Assembly: GCA_018340805.1 (NCBI GenBank)
Contig: JACMZG010001863.1
Coordinates: 20,907,275-20,971,274 of the forward strand
Direction: 5' to 3'
Length of the DNA stretch: 64,000 bases
Origin: Microvelia longipes
Lineage: Eukaryota > Arthropoda > Insecta > Hemiptera > Veliidae
Below, piece by piece: positions 1 to 10,005 of this stretch (position 1 is the first letter of the stretch; each line of letters starts with the position of its first letter). A program made the translations under genes and the position numbers. The notes beneath the pieces were generated by a model. The model did not search any database. It saw only the letters and a list, made by a program, of their open reading frames with translations, and was not told the origin of the DNA.

Positions 1-339
1 TGAGTGAGGTTAAGTTTAAGTTAAGTTTAAGTTAATTGTTCTTTTAATTTGTTTTTCCCCATATTGTTGCCTTTTAGTTCTTTTTTAATCATTATATTTT
101 CTTTTAGCATGTACGGTAGAAGCAATATGAGAGGGTTTTCATATAGAAAGGAAAGAGTGAGTAGAAGTTTAGACTAGGATATATGACGATGAAGGCTCGA
201 CAAAGAGTAACTCGAAAAGGACAAAACAAATGTTGCATTCAGAAGACGATGCGACTAAAGGAATAGTCGAAGTGTTACTCTTTCGAAGAATAAGAATATA
301 ATATATCAGAATAATTATCCGGGACCTGAATAATTTAGC
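1..339. other. Gene-free leader of the window
   Basis: AT-rich sequence with no supported gene. The first 35 bases repeat a short TTAAGTT-like motif. No splice-flanked open frame was recognised. Confidence 0.4.
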
Positions 340-426
340 TAGACAAAACGTTACCTTTCAAAAGTGTTAGCTTTAAAATACGTTTTAGAGGTCTCTAATA
401 ACTGATAATAAAAAAAATAAGTTTTG

Positions 427-474
<48 letters not shown>

Positions 475-476
475 GT

Positions 477-540
<64 letters not shown>

Positions 541-930
541 TTATTTATTTATTTATTTATTTATTATATGTATACATACATCTGTGTATGTGTTTTTTAT
601 GTATGTATTTCTAAGGAAGTGTGTAACCTTGCTATCTTTTGAACGGATTGTTATTTTTTAATCAAACTGAGTACAATAATCAAATTGAGGAAACGAATCT
701 ATTGAATACCAGGTTGTTGTGACGTCATTAACCGGTTCGAAATCAGCAAAATTTTAAAACAAAATTTTGAGCTAATTTTTGTCGCGAAATGGTCCTTATA
801 TATGTTTTTTTGTGCGCTGAATCGAATGAATTTGGTCCGAAGCCAGCACGACCGCTCTGAAAGACCAAAAAGTCAAAAAACCGTATAAAATAACGGTCGA
901 TAAAAATAATTTTCGAGTGGGGTGTCATTT
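340..930 (-). repeat. Composite repeat family A, copy 1 (reverse orientation)
   Basis: Read on the minus strand this matches the copy at 7180-7900 module by module: a ~150-bp unit containing ATGACACCCCACTCGAAA, a TGACGTCA motif (718-728 region), an ATACATACAT-like stretch, a long (TA)n tract, then a TTAGAGACCTCTAAAACG-like right flank. The same order in an opposite-orientation copy shows that the (TA)n tract belongs to the element rather than being an independent microsatellite. Confidence 0.65.
429..565. repeat. (TA)n microsatellite followed by (TTTA)n
   Basis: About 105 bases of alternating TA, interrupted once by ACGTACACA near 473, pass into a TTTA run at about 536-565. The apparent Tyr-Ile reading frame is a low-complexity artefact. 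Confidence 0.95.
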
Positions 931-2784
931 TCCGGATATTATAATATAATCATCATAATTCCATGACCCGTAACATCCAGGATTCCATGACCCCAACATC
1001 ATAAGCTCATATTTTCTTTGGAAATTCATCAAATGTTGTGCTAAAGACACCCTTCTAAATTATGGTTCAAGGCATAAAATAAGAGGCCTTCGGCTTCCTT
1101 GGCCGCTATGCAACTTCGGCGCTAAGGGCCTCCTCGAGGCCTTCTTTCTTCTCTTGAGTTCTTTATCCGTTCGTCATATTACTTGTTAAATAAGTAGCAC
1201 ACTGCTGCGATATAACTCTCCAACCGCGATATAAATGGACACCCCCATCCCAACCCCTCTCCATGACCCTAACCTTATTTTTTCTAAAAGGGTTTAGTTT
1301 CTTTGTCTTAGCACAGGCACTTGACTAATCTTACTTTTCCTTAATTTCAATCGTTGAGAAAGTCCACTTAAGGTTGAAATAGGCTCTTTAAAAGTTTTTT
1401 GAAGTCAGCAATATTTGTTTTATAAAATAATAGTTATTATGATAATTTAAAGAAAAAATTAAAGCATTTCTCTAGTGTTGGACGTATAAAATAAATAAAA
1501 AACTAAAAAGTACCTTCTTCCAAATAAATATGTAATTTAATCCAATGTACAGTTCATCTAAAGAAATATTTGGGATGCTTATTTCTACATAAAATATATA
1601 ATGTAAAGTTATTTTTTTTTAAATAACTCCGACATTAAATTTTCTTCTGCCATAATCCGTAAGCTTTTCCAAGCAGGTTTATTACAACAATACAATAAGG
1701 CTTTATTATTTATATAAAGTATAATTTAAAGCTTCAATAAAAAAAGTATGAAGTTATAAAGGCAATAGAGAAGGATTATTAGAGTAATAACGTAAAGGAT
1801 TATAGATATAAAAGGGACGAGTAGCCTAACCTTCCATCAGACCGAGCATAACCTTCCTTTGATATGATTAATATAACTAATATAGACATTGATGGAGTAA
1901 TAGAATAGTATTAGCGTGTCCCTAACATTATTCATATTTTGAGGAAACAATTACTTTGTAGGGACAAAACCTTCATTTAACCTTCCTTATTATTTATAAC
2001 CGTGTTTTAAAATGTTTATATAAATCATTTTTCATGTTTTCTAATTTCCTCCCTTTTGTACATTGATAAATCTTAATAATAAAGAATACGTTTAGGAAAA
2101 TGAAAAGATATTCAAATAAGAGCTCTTTATGTACAATTAGAGAAATGAAGTTATCATTTTATTAGAACTTGATACTAAATTAAGTTAAAGTTGTTAAGTC
2201 AAAATTAAGCTTTACAAAAAACAAAACAAGCAAAGTTTGAATACAAAATAAGCAGAATTCAATTGTATGGCATTTATCATTTGATTACGTTACTTATGAT
2301 AAATGTACCTATATTCGGGTAATACATTATTAATTAATACTTTAGCGTAACTAATTATCTCTCTCGACTAATTTTGTACGATTAATAATTAATTTTATTT
2401 AAAATTATATTTGTTTATTTTCAATCAATTTTTGTAATAATATACATGGTAATTACAGATAAGATCTACAACTAATAAATGTTTTAACTGAGTATAGATC
2501 GCTTTCTTTACCTTATTAACGTCCTAAAAACAAATCCGGGAACAAATCTGTTATTTTTGTATGAAAAGTACTGCGAAATTATCTATAAATTATTTGTTTA
2601 ATACTTCTAATGTGAAAATGACAACATTGCACACGAAGTAACATACTTTGTGGCATATGTAGGGGTAGGAAAACAGATCTTAAGTTATTCGGAAAGTAAT
2701 TAGTGGCTGGGCATATTATCAGGTTTCAAACTATGAGTGCAAGAAGATCAGTTCATCATGATCACAATAAATCTCTCTAACTGT
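931..2784. other. Gene-free stretch with one GC-rich repeat-like patch
   Basis: No coding sequence was recognised. A GC-rich patch at 1080-1150 (GGCCTTCGGC, CTCGAGGCC) resembles the CCTCGGG-rich MITE family seen at 26784. At 960-1030 a segment starting CCATGACCCCAACATCATAA resembles sequence at 35970-36020 and 53055, which is a flank of family A. The rest is AT-rich with nothing further seen. Confidence 0.4.
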
Positions 2785-2990
2785 CTTTTAACCAACTAAA
2801 AGTCATCAGTGTTGATGAGATGTTAGGGAGCGAGCTACGTTATGTGTCTTTTCTTACCGTTTACTGTTGATCATACCGAGTCTAGTCAAGTTTTAGAGTT
2901 AATTTTATAACAGTTAACACTAAGAAATACTCAAACCTAACCACATAACATTTTACTGGCACTGATGATGACCTTTAGTTGGACAAAAGT
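2785..2990. repeat. Foldback-type inverted repeat (~200 bp)
   Basis: The left arm around 2790-2825 (CCAACTAAAAGTCATCAGTG) is the imperfect reverse complement of the right arm around 2950-2985 (GATGATGACCTTTAGTTGG). This arrangement fits a small non-autonomous foldback or MITE element. No target duplication was defined. Confidence 0.5.
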
Positions 2991-3740
2991 ATGTTATTTT
3001 TTTTTAAATAAATGGTTACATTTGTGAAGAGACTTAAATTATAATTCTGGCCATATCATATTTCTTTACTATATATTTAAAGAACAGTAAAGTGGTTATT
3101 GGAGTAGTAAACGGTGCCATACGTTAAAATGGTACGGGATAGCATGGACTCATTTTCTCTTCCTCTGGCTGTAAGGACCCTATTCTTTCACTGACTACAT
3201 TTATTACCAATCCACCTAATGATCTCGCTCGACGCTGCTAAAGAAAAGAGTTCCGACAAAAATTGTTTTTGCATGCTTATTTGTTTTATAAAGGGATGAA
3301 ATTATACCAAATTTCAACATAATATAATATTTTTCTTATTAATACGATAAATGTATGCATGACGTTACATAAAATTTGAACTAATGCTGTTAATAAGATA
3401 AAACTTGACACTACAGTTGATCTTACATAGCACTACATTTGAGCTTTCAAATTATTAATCTTCTCGGGTTCAACAAATCTTCGGAAGTTTTACTTTTTCA
3501 TTAATACGGTTAATGACGTTATAGAAAAATTATTTTCGGGATTACACAACTAGACTTAAAGATTGATTTTATACCAACTTTCAACCTTTTACAAAACAGC
3601 AATAACCTATATAGTATAGAAATTAAGACAGAAACTGGCAACTTGGTAGGAATCACTTAGGAGCTCATAAAAACATCTAAAACTAATAAGTTTAGTGAAT
3701 GCACCTACGGCATAACTTAGGAAAGTATATCTAGTATGAA
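2991..3740. other. Gene-free stretch
   Basis: No gene seen. The segment near 3215-3240 (CTCGCTCGACGCTGC) resembles part of dispersed family R as seen at 46570, so a degraded repeat copy may lie at about 3100-3290. Confidence 0.3.
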
Positions 3741-3896
3741 AATATTAGGATAAAAGTATTATTATTAACATATAATATTATTTACATATTACAAATATTA
3801 GGATAATAGTATTATTATTAACATATAAAATTATTTACATATTACTAATATTATAGGATAATGGTATTATTATTAACATATTATATTAGGATAATG
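3741..3896. repeat. Tandem repeat, ~53-bp unit, about 3 copies
   Basis: The string AATATTAGGATAA recurs at about 53-bp spacing (3741, 3794, ~3847) with shared GTATTATTATTAACAT following it. A short related piece, TAATATTAGGATAATAATA, reappears at about 5896-5916, so the HMG-box exon and the retroelement lie between two traces of this repeat. Confidence 0.75.
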
Positions 3897-4061
3897 AATG
3901 AATGAATGAACCATTTATTAGCTCTAAGTACCTTTCCATTTATACATATTTTTACAGACTTATAAATTCATATTTATAAGAAAGATATGATCTAAATCAG
4001 CAGCCTAAGCTGTGGTTTTATAAGTTTATAATCAATATAAACTTAAATTTGTGTTCAATAG

Positions 4062-4593
4062 TACAAATTTGTAGAGAAGAACACAAGAAAAACCACCCGG
4101 ACGAGCACGTGGCTTTTGCTGACTTCTCGAAAAAATGCGCTGAACGGTGGAAGACCATGTCAGATAAAGAAAAGAAGAGGTTTCATGAGTTAGCAGAAAA
4201 ATACAAGAAGCGATATGAAACAGAAATGAAAGATTATACTCCTTCAGAAAATGAAAAGGGTAGAAGAACTAAGAAACGCAAGCAAATGAATGATCCCAAT
4301 GCTCCTAAAAGAGCTCTGTCTGCATTTTTCTGGTTTTGCAACGACGAGAGAGGTATAGTTAAGGAAGCTAACCCTGAATATGGTGTCGGAGACATAGCCA
4401 AAGAACTTAGCCGTAGATGGTCTGAAGCTCAGCCATCTCTCAAGAGCAGATTTGAAGAATTGGCTGATGAAGATAAAGCTAGATATGACAGAGTACAAAA
4501 AAGGGCAAAGTAACTCCAGTTAGTCAGATAGAAAATACAAAGAAGGAGAGTGAAGAAGAGGAAGAGGAGGAAGAAGATGATGACGAGTTATAA
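4062..4593 (+). CDS. DSP1/HMGB-like double HMG-box exon, acidic tail out of frame
   Basis: Non-sequence-specific nuclear DNA-binding and bending protein of the HMGB/DSP1 family (role known for the family). Seen: box A from CREEHKKNHPDEHVAF through FSKKCAERWKTMSDKEKKRF; a basic linker GRRTKKRKQ; box B from DPNAPKRALSAFFWFCNDER through YGVGDIAKELSRRW to DKARYDRV. The frame ends at TAA 4511-4513. One base away lies a second frame reading KVTPVSQIENTKK and then eight Glu and DDDEL, ending at 4591-4593, the acidic tail expected for HMGB proteins. The break falls at a 6-A run (4497-4502), where one extra A would join them. No ATG precedes box A; its first ~15 residues are missing and the homology starts right after a plausible acceptor (TTCAATAG, AG 4060-4061). 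This is either an exon of a divergent DSP1-like gene or a 5'-truncated retrocopy. I favour an exon. Family identity is very sure; gene status is not. Confidence 0.8.
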
Positions 4594-4974
4594 TTGCCTT
4601 TAATTAACAAAATAAACATTTCTTTGTACTTTAAATGAAAGTTGTTTCGATATGGAATTTTTTTAATAGAACTTCTTTACATCTCCGAAGGCCAATGTAA
4701 TGTTGGTTTTTGTGTTGAGTTATTTTATTTGTTTTATACTTATTTAACAAATAATAATTTAAAATTGTTCTTTACTTGAATTATGATGTGCTATGAGACA
4801 TGATTCTCTTTGTTACAGTATTGTTTAACATTGTAATTTACCTTTTTTTTATTTTGTATTTTTTTAATAGCTGCCAACATTTGCCTTTTGTCAGCCTGTG
4901 ATTATATATATTTTTTCATTTTTGTCTCAATTCTTATTAGGTAAGACTGTCCTGATAGACTAGCAAATAAAAAA
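4594..4974 (+). other. Probable 3' flank/UTR of the HMG-box exon
   Basis: An AATAAA polyadenylation hexamer sits about 15 bases after the acidic-tail stop (in ACAAAATAAACATT). There is no poly(A) stretch that would mark a simple processed pseudogene. The remainder is T-rich and has no open frame. Confidence 0.4.
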
Positions 4975-5136
4975 CCTACGTGCGCGACTTGTAAAACAGT
5001 CAAAAGACAATGTGATCACTCGGTTAAAGACCCTATCTGTCCGTTCTATCAAATGGAAATAGCTAGAATTAGGAGTAGGAATAATAGTAATGTAGGAAAA
5101 AACACCCCTGAAAGCAATGGCAATGGCGTAGGTTAG
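4975..5136 (+). pseudogene. Jockey-like non-LTR retrotransposon: end of ORF1 (Gag-like zinc knuckle)
   Basis: A 53-codon frame ending in TAG (5134-5136) reads CATCKTVKRQCDHSVKDPIC, a Cys/His cluster like the last zinc knuckle of jockey-clade ORF1 proteins (C-x2-C, His, then a CP pair). In the family ORF1p is an RNA-binding protein. It is followed directly by the endonuclease frame, the normal ORF1-ORF2 order, and nothing of ORF1 upstream of this was recognised. Confidence 0.6.
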
Positions 5137-5179
5137 TAAGAGTAGCATTAATTAACAACGGTCGTCGAAACTCGGGTAT

Positions 5180-5885
5180 CGACGGCAAACAAATCCAAGT
5201 CAACAAATAAACTTACAGCATAGCCAAGATGCTGTAGGAGAATTGCAGAAACTTTTAACCAAACTAGTTTCTACGGTTGTACTAATTCAAGAACCTTATG
5301 CTTATAATGGGTACATAAAAAGCTTGCGAAGGGTTGGTTTTAAACTTTTGATCGGTGGAAAAACTGGACCAAACGAGCCTAATCCAGAATATGCATTCTT
5401 GCATCCGACGATTTAGAACTAACCATCATCCCTTCTCTTGGAACACGAGATTCGACCGCAGCTCTTTTAGTTTTCAAATTAAATGACATAAGATATAAGG
5501 TAATACTATGCAGTTTATACCTTCCATACGACCTTGAGCAACTCCCTCCTTCAAATGATTTAACAGCTATCGTAAGATTCTCGGAGAATCAAAACATTCC
5601 TATTATTATTGGATGTGACGCAAACTCTCACCATTTCGCATGGGGTAGTTCTAACTGCAATAATAGAGGAGATGCTCTTCTAAAATATCTGGCATCTACG
5701 AACCTCAAAATCTTAAATAGAGGCACAGAACCTACTTTCATAAATAGAATCCGTTCAGAAGTAATTGATATAACTCTTGCTTCAAGAAAAATTGTTGATT
5801 TAATTTCTAATTGGTACGTCTCCTCAGAAATCTTAATGTCTGACCACCGCATGATTTGCCTAAGCATTCAAACAGACAATAGTAT
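5180..5885 (+). pseudogene. Jockey-like retrotransposon ORF2: APE-type endonuclease domain, truncated
   Basis: In the family this N-terminal domain nicks target DNA to prime reverse transcription. The first frame reads QQINLQHSQDAVGELQ and VLIQEPYAYNGYI (the QEP motif holds a conserved catalytic Glu) and stops at TAG 5413-5415. A second frame from about 5401 runs without a stop to about 5880 and contains GCDANSHHFAWGS, NRGDALLKYL, LNRGTEPTF and the terminal catalytic SDH in MSDHRMI. Only one frame break occurs in about 230 codons, so the piece is not old. The reverse transcriptase, C-terminal zinc knuckle and 3' tail are absent: the sequence stops at about 5885 in unrelated AT-rich repeat. 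Loss of the 3' rather than the 5' part is unusual for a LINE and implies later deletion or rearrangement. Confidence 0.85.
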
Positions 5886-5996
5886 TATTACCTTATAATA
5901 TTAGGATAATAATATTATAATAAACTTATTAAAAAAAAGCGCATTTAAAAAGATAAATCGCATATCTAAGTACAATAATGTCAATTTGTGTTTCAG

Positions 5997-6037
5997 AAAG
6001 CAAGCCAAGTAATGTTGACCAGATAGAAGTTGATTAG
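5997..6037 (+). CDS. Candidate alternative terminal exon for the HMG-box gene
   Basis: A good acceptor (AATTTGTGTTTCAG, AG 5995-5996) opens a short frame ending in TAG 6035-6037 (SKPSNVDQIEVD). The stretch resembles the tail region after box B (GKVTPVSQIEN): 17 of 27 ungapped bases match, including CAGATAGAA. If the HMG exon were spliced from a possible GT donor at 4509, the joined frame would instead end KKQAK within a few codons. This is inference; it may be chance similarity. Confidence 0.25.
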
Positions 6038-6510
6038 GAAAACCAAACAAATATCAAGGGTATGTTCAAGGCTGGTGTTCTTTGTCTTCACGTATGGATC
6101 ACCACACTCTTTTTTCAAGGTATATGCAGCAATAGTGTACTACGGTATTCGCTTTTCCAAGAATGTAATATATTATTATTATTTTATTGCTAAAGAAATG
6201 ATATTTAACGAATAAGTTGGCAGTTTTTATTACAATATAATCTGACTTACTAGGTAGACAATTCTTGTACTTATTTTCATAACATTTTTTATTACTTTAA
6301 TTCAGTTATTAAATTATATTTTGTGGTTATCTCGTGTTTTTAGAATTATTAAACTATTTTAAGTATAATCTAGAGGAATGCATAGTTGATAAAGACGAGT
6401 TGTTCAAAAATATTAAAAATGAAATTACACGTGAAACTAATGATATTATAGTAGATCTCATACCTGACAAATCCAAATATCTGAATTATAAAACTTGTAC
6501 GAGAGATTAA
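6038..6510. other. Gene-free stretch
   Basis: AT-rich. The frame open at 6030-6215 has no recognisable domain and biased composition. No feature supported. Confidence 0.3.
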
Positions 6511-7110
6511 AAAATTCTGGCGCGGTGGTCCGCATGTCGGGCGAATTTCCTTTGGATGCGTGTTTTCTTGCTTTTACATTATATAAGTTTACAACTACTA
6601 AATAAATAATTCCGGCGCGGTGGTCCGCTGTCGGGCGAATTTCATTTAGAATGCGTGTTTCCGTGCTAAACAACCCATTTCTTGCTTATGCAAGAATCAT
6701 GCCCATAGCGTGGTTCCGGTTCATGCTTTAGAACCTAAGCAGTTACTCAATTGTCAAGCACTGCTCGTAACTCATTTTGTCTGTATTTTTCAAAGGAAAT
6801 GCGCATATCATCCAGTCGTTGTAAAAACTATGCCTCTAAAATTAGAAGTACGCACTATTATTTGCACTAGTTTAAAGATTAGTTACTTATCTTTAAGCTT
6901 AGTCAGTTATCTTTAAAGGTTTTAGCGCATTCTTTTGAAAAATTCTAAATGAAATTCGACCGACAGCGGACCACCGCGCTGGAATTATTTATTTAGTAGT
7001 TGTAAACTTATATAATGTAAAAAGCAAGGAAACACGCATCCAAAAGAAAATTCGCCCGACATGCGGACCACCGCGCCAGAATTATTTTCTAGTTGTAAAC
7101 TTATATTAAG
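6511..7110. repeat. Foldback element with ~145-bp inverted arms, each holding two GGTGGTCCGC modules
   Basis: The left arm (about 6511-6660) contains GGCGCGGTGGTCCGC twice (near 6519 and 6613), with GGGCGAATTT after each. The right arm (about 6950-7090) carries the reverse complements GCGGACCACCGCGC and GCGGACCACCGCGCC in mirrored order. The centre (6680-6950) has no recognised gene. Related single modules occur at 24141, 24550, 31907 and 32990, so this terminus is dispersed. The right arm leads directly into family A copy 2. Confidence 0.7.
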
Positions 7111-7740
7111 TAAAAAAAAAAACGATAAAAAATTATCAACCCTTCCAGGATGTGAACCCAGGTACTCTAAGTTTAAGTGGTCGTATTGACTCCGGACCAC
7201 TTGGCATTCAACTCAGAGGCCTAAAAAACATTGAAAACGACACCCTACTCGAAATTTAATTTTCAACGACCGTAATTTTGGTTTTCTATCATTTTTGTGG
7301 TTTTTTCGACTTTTTGGTAACTTAAAGTAGTCGTATCGACTTCGGACCGGTTTCATTCGATTCAGCGCCCAAAATTACATAGAAAACGACACCCTACTCG
7401 AAATTTATTTTTTATCGACCTAAATTTTGGTTTTTGGTAATTTACTATGGTTTTTTCGATTTTTAGGTCACTTAGAGTGTCTTATCGACTCCGGACCGGT
7501 TTCATTCGATTCAGCGTCTCAAAAACATAAATATTGACCTTTTCGCGGCAAGAAATGTTAACCCTGAAGTTTGCCGATTTTTTGAAAATTTCGCTGACTC
7601 AGCAAACCGGGTTAATGACGTCACAAAAACCTGGTTTTAATAGGATTTGTGTCCTTCCAAAGGTTGATTTTTGTACCAAGTTTTGTTAAAAAAATTTAAT
7701 CCGTTCGAAAGATAGAGTGTTTACAAGAAAGTGTCTAGAA

Positions 7741-7783
<43 letters not shown>

Positions 7784-7803
7784 ATATAATATATATATAT
7801 TAT

Positions 7804-7837
<34 letters not shown>

Positions 7838-7990
7838 AAGTCTCGCGAAACGTATTTTTTCGTCATTAGGGACCTCTGAAACGGATTTGTGTCGTGGTCC
7901 GAGGTTCGAATTCCGCCATGACGCCTATCCCATTAGCCGAATTTCTAAAGGAAATTCGCTAAAAAGAAATGGTTTATAAAAGAAAATCAA
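7111..7990 (+). repeat. Composite repeat family A, copy 2 (most complete)
   Basis: Order seen: a reversed tRNA-like B-box segment (GGATGTGAACCCAGG, about 7149), 2.3 tandem units of ~150 bp starting 7180, 7330 and 7479 (each with GTCGTATYGACTYCGGACC and GAAAACGACACCCTACTCGA), a TGACGTCA motif near 7616, an ATACATACATA stretch, (TA)n at 7751-7838, and a right flank with GGGACCTCTGAAACGG and a forward B-box-like GAGGTTCGAATTCCG (7908). Copies or parts recur at 340-930 (-), 24600-24790, 36000-36480 with 40285-40480, and 53690-53900. Confidence 0.7.
7751..7843. repeat. (TA)n microsatellite within family A
   Basis: About 90 bases of TA with occasional TTA/ATAA and ACAT interruptions, bounded by the same unique flanks as the (TA)n of family A copy 1. 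Confidence 0.9.
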
Positions 7991-8639
7991 TAAATTAATG
8001 AACGTCGTCTCTCTAAATCCATGTGGCTTGTTTATCGCTATGGATTTATTATTTTATACTTAAGTGGACCTTTCTCATCCAAATCCTTATATTAAAAATT
8101 TCATAGCTATGATTTCTTTTTTGAAGAAAACCGCTATTCTCCTAAAGAGGTCAGTGTATCCAAAATATAATAGATAGCATAATAGCATTAAAAATATAAG
8201 TATAATGCAAAAATACAAGCATATCAACAAATATTTAGTCCAACATTAAATTAATTATTACTATAAGAGGTTTTAAACTGAGGTGCAGACATATATCTCG
8301 ATTAGATTAATAACTCAGTATTATACTCTTCTAATAGCAAGGATTAGAATAATAATCTTAATTATCTACTAAGCTAAGGATTACATAAGCCAAGCACGCG
8401 AGAAATTAGATACTATAATGGTTGAGTCTTATTTTGGCTCCTAAGTAGATTAGCGTAATCTGTTTATTCATCTTGAAGATACGTTAATAAATTATAAGCA
8501 AAACAAAACAAGAGATCTTACTAATCAAACTTGAGCATTTGTTAAGAACTCTCAAAAGCAAAATAAAATATTAAACAACTTTAATCTCTATCTGAAATCT
8601 ACAAGGATATTCCCCTTTTCAATAATTTTAATTCGATAA

Positions 8640-9035
8640 GATAAAGTAATGCTGCGAGTTACACCGTACTTAATTTTTTTAATTGTAAAATTGATCACCA
8701 GGCTGTGCGTGCTAAATCTTAAATTGATCGCAAAATTTTCTGCATTTTATGATCTATCGAAATTGTTGCTCAATCATTATTGCGGGTTCATAAACAATAT
8801 TTTCCAGATAGCACCGCTACCTCCCTAGACTGAATTTAGAACAAAGTTTCATCTCTCTAGCATAAATACACTATGAGCTACGATTTTAACAGACACATGG
8901 AGACTGAAAACTTTGTAAAAACTACTTACGAGGTCTTAAAAACACCTGAAAGGGATGATTCGAGTGACATCTTGGTTTTGAATATTTTTGCAAACAAAAT
9001 ACTTTCCTAAATACCTACGGTATTAATGAGGAAAA
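8640..9035 (+). repeat. Family R copy (8.6 kb)
   Basis: Carries the conserved order GTGCTAAATCTT, AGATAGCACC, TTAACAGACACATGGAGACT, GAAAACTTTGTAAAAACTAC, AGGTCTTAAAAACACCTGAA, TTTTGCAAACAAAATAC and the end CCTACGGTATTAATGAGG followed by AAAAGTAAAAA. No coding capacity. About 14 further copies or pieces lie in the window. Confidence 0.75.
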
Positions 9036-9761
9036 GTAAAAATAATCTAATTAGATTAAAGATATGGAAGTAAATAAAGAATAACAAAAACTATAATTTG
9101 GTTATAATATTCTATAGTAAACTAATCGAAGCAAATAGTTAGTTTAAAAATTATTACACAACATTTAATAATATGGTCATAACTCTTTAATTAAAAGTTG
9201 TGACGAAAAACTTAGTTAATTTAAAAAGTATAGAAAAGTCAACTAAAAAAGAAAAAATAAGGAGAGAAAAACAACTCTAAATATAAAACTAATTAAGGGA
9301 GTAGGTTAGTGATGGTCAAAATTAGAGGAGTTTTTCAGGTCATCTATCAGGCCCTCAACCTCTAGTTCATTCCCTTCAGCTTATGCCACAACTCTAGCCA
9401 AACATTTACCCCACTCCCCGTTGTACAATTACCAAGCATCAACAGACTAAAGCCTGATATTACCCTCAAAAACCCAGCTGGTTTATCATGCCTAATGGTT
9501 ATGCATCAATACTTTATATTACCCTATATCCGTTCAAAACGTAAACCAAAATACTAATCTAACCTTAAACTAACCACTAATAACCTTCCTTTATAACCTG
9601 GTTTGCATTAACTCATTTCATTCTTCCAATGTAAGTGTTACTATTAGAAATTCAGTCTTTTATCAAATTTTAAACACTTAAAGAGGTTAAAGTTGGACTT
9701 ATCTTTATAATTCATTGATTATACTTTTAAAAAATTAAAAGATGATACAACCTCATCCTAT
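9036..9761. other. Gene-free stretch with a C-rich patch
   Basis: A G-poor, C-rich patch at 9340-9500 has an open frame of about 38 codons after a possible acceptor (TTTTTCAG at 9332-9339), rich in Ser, Thr and Pro. No domain or donor supports it, so no gene is called. Confidence 0.3.
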
Positions 9762-10005
9762 TAATAATAATAATAATAATAATATTGCCCCTTTAGAGTC
9801 TTGCAGCTCATCAGGGACAATCCCAGCGGGATAAATTTCAGGTGGCAGTGCCAATCACTACGCTCTAAATGAATTTTAAAGTAGGCGACAGTTTATTTGA
9901 GCAATAATCTTATAAAACCAGAGATCGTAACCTGGGATGCGAACCCCAGACCTCCATGGTGTCAAAGGTCAGTGTAAATACCGACACCATAACTATATGG
10001 ATATG
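9762..10005 (-). repeat. SINE-like element with tRNA-like head and (ATT)n tail
   Basis: On the minus strand a head with CTGGGGTTCGCATCCCAGG (pol III B-box-like GGTTCGCATCC, + coordinates about 9932-9950) is followed by about 150 bases of body and a 3' (ATT)n tail (9762-9782 on +). Head, body and simple-repeat tail together are typical of tRNA-derived SINEs. The A box is not convincing and no target duplication was defined. Confidence 0.55.

Noticed and set aside
424..642. 72-residue Tyr-Ile repeat frame (also 24114-24371, 50924-51228)
   Set aside because: Pure translation of (TA)n microsatellite; not a gene.
4244..4498. 84-codon minus-strand frame
   Set aside because: Antisense shadow of the HMG-box exon.
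5628..5867. 79-codon minus-strand frame
   Set aside because: Antisense shadow of the jockey-like endonuclease.
9332..9455. Ser/Thr/Pro-rich frame of about 38 codons after TTTTTCAG
   Set aside because: Compositional bias (G-poor strand) explains the open frame; no donor, stop context or recognisable domain.
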